NCBI GenBank assembly: GCA_025059595.1
Contig: JANXDI010000024.1
Span: forward strand, 1 to 44,367
Source of the DNA: Candidatus Calditenuaceae archaeon
Lineage (GTDB): Archaea > Thermoproteota > Nitrososphaeria_A > Caldarchaeales > Calditenuaceae
Direction: 5' to 3'
Length of the DNA: 44,367 nucleotides
Numbering within the stretch: the stretch's first letter is position 1; the number at the start of each line of letters is the position of its first letter. The notes beneath the pieces are model-generated. The model did no database searches and was not told where the DNA came from. It worked only from the letters and a program-made list of their open reading frames with translations. The position numbers and the translations under genes are program-made. This document shows positions 39,711 to 44,367 of the stretch, in pieces.

Positions 39711-40868
39711 ATGACGCTACTGAAGAGCAGCCTCGGCTATATGAATCATGTTATTAAAAACCTCTCGGAGATTAACATCAACCAAGCCGCGGAGCTATAC
39801 CGCGACCTCAAGTCAGCGGGTGTCATCGTCCCACATGGCGAGGGGCGGAGCAAAGGCGCCGTGAGCATAGTGTGCAGCGAGCTGGCTAAGATGGACCGGG
39901 GAAAAGTTATCGTGGACAGGGGCGACGTGGGCTTCCCCGATAGGAGGTTCGACCTTGCGGCACCAAAGTTGAAGCAGAGGTTTGGGCGGGTCAGCCTCCT
40001 GATTCTCTCCGGAAGCGGCAGGTCACTCATGCCCCTCGTCGACGCTCAGAAGCTGGCGCTCGTAATCTCTAGGTCGGAGAAAATGGGTGACTATACGATA
40101 GACGTAGTCACTAGTGACCCTGATTCTCCGCTCGGCAAGCTTGGACAGAAGTATGGGACGTGCACCTTCGTTAAGGGGCGGATGGTGTCCGAGGAGGAGA
40201 GCTCGACCTCGGAGTTCAAGCAGTACGGTATCCTCGAAGACATTTTCATTCTAAGCTCACTGGTTCTTCTGCAGGCGGTGGCCGAGTGCATCTACGAGGA
40301 CAGCGACCCGCTCAACATATCCGTGAAGATTAATCAGCTCCTTTACGAGATTAACGAAGTTGTCGAGAACGTGGCTCAGTCAGACTTCATGCGGACACTT
40401 ATCGAGTTGTTGGAGCGGAGGCACACCTCTTTCTTGGCGGGTCTCGGTAGCAGCCAAGAGGTTGCTAAGATGACAGGTGTAAGGCTTGGGCATGTTAAGA
40501 GGGCTATTGGAGACCAAGTGTATGTGGCTGGCGACTCGAATGTTCCTCCTCCGCGGGCTGGTGACGTCCTGATAGCCATCTCGCACAGCGGCGAGACTGA
40601 GGTGGTGGCCTCATGGTGCAGAACTTTCAAGAAGATGGGGGGATACGTTGTCTCAATCGTCGGCGCCGAAGGCTCAACAATCGGCTCACTATCAGACCAA
40701 ACCCTCTACATCCCCTCAAGATACTCGTCCGGCAGGCCGAACGACTTCTACCTCAAGGCCGCATTCGCCACAAGCCCCATTCCCCTCTTCCTTGTCGACA
40801 GGCTCCAAGAGAGAGGCCTCAAACTACCAGAATACATACTCCGCTGGTATCATTCAATTATGGCTTAA
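39711..40868 (+). CDS. Double-SIS-domain sugar-phosphate isomerase-like protein
   Basis: 385 residues with two SIS-like sugar-isomerase halves. In the first, S-L-L-I-L-S-G-S-G-R-S-L is the phosphate-binding loop; in the second the equivalent is L-I-A-I-S-H-S-G-E-T-E-V, the classic S-x-S-G-x-T/S form, after F-L-A-G-L-G-S-S. The second half resembles 6-phospho-3-hexuloisomerase; the first is more diverged. Glucosamine-6-phosphate-synthase-like or phosphoglucose/mannose-isomerase-like activities are alternatives. Start ATG 39711 behind a TTTTATTTC box. Confidence 0.8.
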   Translation: MTLLKSSLGYMNHVIKNLSEININQAAELYRDLKSAGVIVPHGEGRSKGAVSIVCSELAKMDRGKVIVDRGDVGFPDRRFDLAAPKLKQRFGRVSLLILSGSGRSLMPLVDAQKLALVISRSEKMGDYTIDVVTSDPDSPLGKLGQKYGTCTFVKGRMVSEEESSTSEFKQYGILEDIFILSSLVLLQAVAECIYEDSDPLNISVKINQLLYEINEVVENVAQSDFMRTLIELLERRHTSFLAGLGSSQEVAKMTGVRLGHVKRAIGDQVYVAGDSNVPPPRAGDVLIAISHSGETEVVASWCRTFKKMGGYVVSIVGAEGSTIGSLSDQTLYIPSRYSSGRPNDFYLKAAFATSPIPLFLVDRLQERGLKLPEYILRWYHSIMA

Positions 40869-42051
40869 GCGCTCCAATCCAACTCCTACCTACACTCAGC
40901 AGCCAAGCCCCAACAATAAGCGGTGGAAAAGCGCCGAATATGATGAATACACCCGCATCCCCTAAGGTAGTAACGTAGAGAGAAGTGAGTGGCGCGCCTA
41001 GGGCGACGCCTAAAAGGCTCGCCGACTGATTCAGACCTGAGCCGAGCCCACGGACTTCGCCGGGCAAACTCACTACGAGGTAGCTGGATGAGAGTATTAT
41101 CGTGCCTAGTGAGATGCCGAATATCGCGGAAGCGACTACTCTGAATGAAAGCGAGCCCGCCCCTAGCTCTATCGTCAGGGCGGACGCGGCTGTCGCGGCA
41201 AGGCCTATGAGAAGCGGAGCGAGCGGTGTTCTCTTTTCTGCGAGCCTCGCTGAAAGTGGCATAACTGGAATCGAGACGGCGGTTGAGAGTGCCATGAATA
41301 CGCCTATCTGGGCGGCGGCCCCCCTCTCATCTAGCCCGAACCGGTCTATCAGTATTGTTGGAAGTGTTCCAATAATTCCGCCGATTAGTAGATACATGCT
41401 CAGGGTGCTGGCCATGGAGATCGCCACACGTGGCGCGTATTTTTTTATGAGACGAGCCCCTCCCCGCCCCCTGCCCCCCGCCGAGGCCCAGGCAGGCAGG
41501 CCCTTAAAGGTTGTCGCTAGACATCCAGCTATGAGAACGCCGATCAGGACATAGACTGGTTGGAATCCGAGGGTCGCGACGAGGCCGCTGGCGGAGGCTG
41601 AGCCCAAAATTATTGCGAGAGCCACGAATATCCAGAAGAGGCTGAGGGGCTGCCCTAGGTTCCTAGTGAAGACATCTCCGATTAACGCCAGCGCGGATGG
41701 GACTATGAGGGAGTCGAATACCGCGTGGAATATTCTCGTGGCGAGAAGGACGCTTGCGTTGGGAGCGAGGGCGTAGAGCGCCATAACTAGCAGGTCGCCG
41801 GCCAGGCCAAGCGCTACGACCCGCCGACGACCAAACACGTCAGAGAGGTAGCCTGAGAATATTATCATGGGTATGGAGACGAGCGAGTATATGCCCGAAA
41901 TTAGGCCTGCCGTGAAGACGTCGGCGCCCAAATATCTCGCATAGGCCGCGATTATCGGCGAGATCATCGAAGTATCGATTAGAGCCACGAAACCCACCGC
42001 GCCTAGGACCGCGTAAATCGTTTTGGAGTAACCACCAATAAGTTGGCCCAT
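40858..42051 (-). CDS. MFS transporter
   Basis: 397 residues and about 12 helices. The first-half loop reads G-Y-L-S-D-V-F-G-R-R-R-V, the canonical MFS D-x-x-G-R-R/K signature, and a weaker copy, S-A-R-L-A-E-K-R, is in the second half. The helix-1 motif F-V-A-L-I-D-T-S-M-I-S-P-I-I and the central basic loop are typical of drug/multidrug-efflux-like members. ATG 42051 is leaderless behind GTTTATATC at about 42074-42083. It overlaps the double-SIS gene by 11 nt. Substrate unknown. Confidence 0.87.
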   Translation of the reverse strand: MGQLIGGYSKTIYAVLGAVGFVALIDTSMISPIIAAYARYLGADVFTAGLISGIYSLVSIPMIIFSGYLSDVFGRRRVVALGLAGDLLVMALYALAPNASVLLATRIFHAVFDSLIVPSALALIGDVFTRNLGQPLSLFWIFVALAIILGSASASGLVATLGFQPVYVLIGVLIAGCLATTFKGLPAWASAGGRGRGGARLIKKYAPRVAISMASTLSMYLLIGGIIGTLPTILIDRFGLDERGAAAQIGVFMALSTAVSIPVMPLSARLAEKRTPLAPLLIGLAATAASALTIELGAGSLSFRVVASAIFGISLGTIILSSSYLVVSLPGEVRGLGSGLNQSASLLGVALGAPLTSLYVTTLGDAGVFIIFGAFPPLIVGAWLLSVGRSWIGALKP

Positions 42052-42115
42052 TTACGCGGATTCGACAATAATCAAGATATAAACACGCCTAAACAACAAC
42101 AAACTTAAGTTAGAG

Positions 42116-42121
42116 AAAAAA
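42116..42121 (-). terminator. T-tract after 23S rRNA
   Basis: On the minus strand the rRNA 3' flank reads CTACTTTTTTCTC, a short T-run that is a plausible archaeal termination signal. It falls between the 23S gene and the divergent MFS promoter. Confidence 0.4.
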
Positions 42122-42498
42122 GTAGAGCTGGGTGTGGGGAGCGTTTTAGCGTAGGCCACGCCCGACCTTCTAAGCGGCTCGGGCGATTGGGAGTGGCGTG
42201 CTGAGGGCGTCCGGCCTAAGCCTCCGCCCGTACACACCCACCCCATCAACCCCCTCTTCTAGGGGAGCCCTCGTCAAGGCCCAAGGCCCGTTGCCAGGCC
42301 CTATAGGCCTCGATTGGCCGCCTATTTTTGGGAGTGGCTTCGGGCTTAGATGCTTTCAGCCCTTATCCACAGGGGCGCGGCTGCCCGGCGTCGCCCTGTA
42401 GGACGACCGGTAAACCGTTGGCCCCGGCCCTCCGTTCCTCTCGTACTGGGAGGACCTTTCCCTCAGGCGGCCCGCACCCCCAGTAGGTAGAATCCGAT

Positions 42499-42538
<40 letters not shown>

Positions 42539-43176
42539 GATAGGCGAGCAGCCTCACCCTTGGCCCCTGCTGCGAGGCCAGGAGGGGAAGAGCCGACATC
42601 GAGGTACCAAGCCGCGGGGTCGATGGGGACTCTCGCCCGCGACGAGCCTGTTATCCCTGGGGTAACTTTTCTGACACCACCGGCCCCTACTGGTAGGAGC
42701 CGATGGATCGCTAGGCCCGGGTTTCCCCTCAGGACCCCTTGCGTTCGAGGGTCCTGTCAGGCCGGCTTGTGCCCTTGCACTCTACAGCGGGTTTCTGTCC
42801 CGCCTGAGCCGACCTTTGGGCTCCTCCGATATCTTTTCGGAGGAGTGCCGCCCCAGCCAAACTGCCCACCAGCCGTTGTCCCAGGGTCAGGCCCTGGTTA
42901 GCGGGGCAGCCCGGAGTAGCCGGTGTTACATTGGCGCCTCCGCAGGCCCCCGGAGAGGCCTGCCTCGACGGCTCCCGGCTACGCTATGTACTCCAGACCG
43001 CTCCGCAGCAACTGGCTGCAGTAAAGCTCCACAGGGTCTTCTCTCCCCACTGGGGGCTCGTGGACTGTTCGCCCACGTTATGTGGGTTCACGGGGCTCCA
43101 GGCCGGGACAGCGGGGCCCTCGTTGATCCATTCATGCACGTCGGAACTCACCCGACAAGGCATTTGGCTACCTTAA

Positions 43177-44018
43177 GCATTCCCGACAGGTGGTCGGGGT
43201 TGGACCATATCATCACCCGTTAAGGGTGCGCGGCGTATGGTCTCTGAGGATCCCGCCCTCACTCAAAATCTCTTGTAGCCTTCTCGACTTTTCTGGATGT
43301 TGGAAGCCGACTTTCTCGGCGAAGCTGGTTACATCGTTCCATCCCTTCACAACGAGGCGCCACTGAAAGTGCCTTCCGCCTGCTTGAGGTTGCTTTCGGT
43401 GATATGTGCAGTGCACCGTGTTCCTTTCGAGAATCTTATGGGCCTGAACTATAACGGACCTTGCGACCATGTCGATGCCGACGTACGGGTATCTGTATTC
43501 TCGGCCACCGTGAATCTGCACATCGACGCCGCAGTAGCCTTCGCTATCAAACAACCCTTTCACCACTTGGATGTCGTCTCTGAAAAGTGGAGGAATCTCG
43601 GCATTAACGAGTTTACGTCCTTTTGGGAATCCGGCTTTCAGAAGGAAATCGTGAACTCTCTTTGTTTTGCTGGAGACAATGTATTGATTTTTTCCGGCTC
43701 TCCGTATGCTCGGCTTGATGCCGAACAGCTCCTCCACGACTGAAGCGACATAATTCGCGAACTCCACGTTAGAGTCTCTGCAAAAGACGGTGTAGTAATT
43801 CCCATAAACACCACCATCACCCAGCATAATACCGATGATGTAGGCAAGGCTCAAGCCTCTTCTCTTGACTACCCTGTATGTCGGCCGTTTTAGCTGTTTC
43901 ATCGGACGGTTTCCTGCGGGTTGGACTCACCGGACACGGAGTTTTTACCCAGATTCGAGGGTATCCGCGCCCTCCTCCTTCCCCGCATACAGCCGCGTTT
44001 AACGACCCCCTTAAGCTC
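43177..44018 (-). other. 23S rRNA intron (archaeal, about 842 nt)
   Basis: Removing this segment joins CCTTAA at 43171-43176 to GAGGGTCAGAG at 44019-44029 on the plus strand, which restores the expected archaeal 23S sequence at the end of helix 69 (about E. coli 1925-1927). Insertion there is known for other archaeal 23S introns. The boundary is exact only to 1-2 nt because of a shared G. The intron encodes a homing endonuclease; no other frame in it looks real. Confidence 0.8.
43213..43902 (-). CDS. LAGLIDADG homing endonuclease (intron-encoded)
   Basis: 229 residues with two LAGLIDADG helices: P1 L-A-Y-I-I-G-I-M-L-G-D-G-G at about 18-30 and P2 V-V-K-G-L-F-D-S-E-G-Y near 113. The two-motif single chain works as a monomer. 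The catalytic acids (D28 in L-G-D-G and E in D-S-E-G) are kept, so it may be active. Such enzymes cut intronless 23S alleles and let the intron copy itself. The whole ORF lies inside the intron on the rRNA strand, so it is translated from excised or precursor RNA. Confidence 0.92.
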   Translation of the reverse strand: MKQLKRPTYRVVKRRGLSLAYIIGIMLGDGGVYGNYYTVFCRDSNVEFANYVASVVEELFGIKPSIRRAGKNQYIVSSKTKRVHDFLLKAGFPKGRKLVNAEIPPLFRDDIQVVKGLFDSEGYCGVDVQIHGGREYRYPYVGIDMVARSVIVQAHKILERNTVHCTYHRKQPQAGGRHFQWRLVVKGWNDVTSFAEKVGFQHPEKSRRLQEILSEGGILRDHTPRTLNG

Positions 44019-44214
44019 GAGGGTCAGAGTTACCCCCGGCGCTAACCGGCCCTTATCCCGGTTGGACCCGGGGTTCAGGTACCGGTGCTGGCCAGGATTG
44101 AGGAGCCGTTCAAAGCCTTTCGGCCTAGCGGCTCCCTATGTTTTTATTAAACAGTCAGGACCCCCTTGTCACTGCGACCTACCAACCCACCCTCACCGGG
44201 CAGGAAGGCAGGCA

Positions 44215-44247
<33 letters not shown>

Positions 44248-44367
44248 GAGTTCCCTAGCCCGGAGTAACCCCAGACGCCTTGGCCTTCTCAGCCAGGGGC
44301 ACCTGTGTCGGATCTAGGTACGGTCTCCTGGAATCGTTCCGGTCTCCCTTTTCACTGGCCCCAGGGT

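Overview
The window is archaeal chromosome, most probably from a thermophilic TACK-group archaeon; an Aigarchaeota/Caldiarchaeum-like or deep thaumarchaeal host would fit, but this is inferred from gene content and no search was run. Archaeal markers include an elongation factor 1B subunit next to a zinc-ribbon protein, RNA polymerase subunit P, RNase P RNA plus the Rpp21-type protein, an Hjc-type resolvase, an A-type ATP synthase proteolipid, the AglB oligosaccharyltransferase, a RadB/KaiC-like ATPase, the ThpR RNA ligase, an intron-bearing tRNA-Leu, and a 23S rRNA gene with a LAGLIDADG intron. Most genes have a TATA-like element about 25-30 nt before the likely start and no Shine-Dalgarno, as expected for leaderless transcripts; I used this to correct several starts.

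Layout. 1-4.9 kb is a surface-glycan block: a truncated multi-pass membrane protein, a Wzx-like flippase, an NDP-sugar epimerase/dehydratase and a GT4 glycosyltransferase. 5-7.5 kb has a zinc alcohol dehydrogenase and a surface-anchored propeller-like protein. 7.5-8 kb carries EF-1B and a zinc ribbon. 8-13.2 kb is a complete BMP-type (nucleoside-like) ABC importer: Tat-signal binding protein, double ATPase and two permeases. An MFS transporter, an Hjc-like resolvase, an SDR, a peroxiredoxin and the ATPase c subunit follow. 17.3-19.6 kb holds the tRNA, a PRC-barrel plus DUF4013 pair, a Dps-like ferritin and rpoP. 19.7-28.4 kb is compact housekeeping: HAD phosphatase, p27-autoantigen family, thpR, tmk, UPF0201, zinc-ribbon proteins, Rnp4, an M1 peptidase with HEAT repeats, SufC and a phosphoribosyltransferase. 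28.5-31.5 kb holds a methyltransferase, rnpB, xdhC and a poorly conserved, AT-richer stretch with a degenerate cupredoxin. 31.6-42 kb has a B12-type radical SAM enzyme, the RadB-like protein, AglB with a small divergent membrane protein, a PAC2 protein, a rhodanese plus TusA-like pair, a double-SIS protein and a second MFS carrier. 42.1 kb to the end is 23S rRNA on the minus strand, interrupted by the homing-endonuclease intron and running off the window.

The observations most worth following up are two genes whose frame continues past an internal TAG into a plausible domain, a resolvase frame that overprints the next gene by about 300 nt, the intron placement in tRNA-Leu, the 23S intron, the rhodanese/TusA-like pair, the cupredoxin that has lost its copper ligands, and the Lys-to-Arg change in the Walker A of the RadB-like ATPase. 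I did not find a clearly new multi-gene system, CRISPR array or intact insertion sequence.
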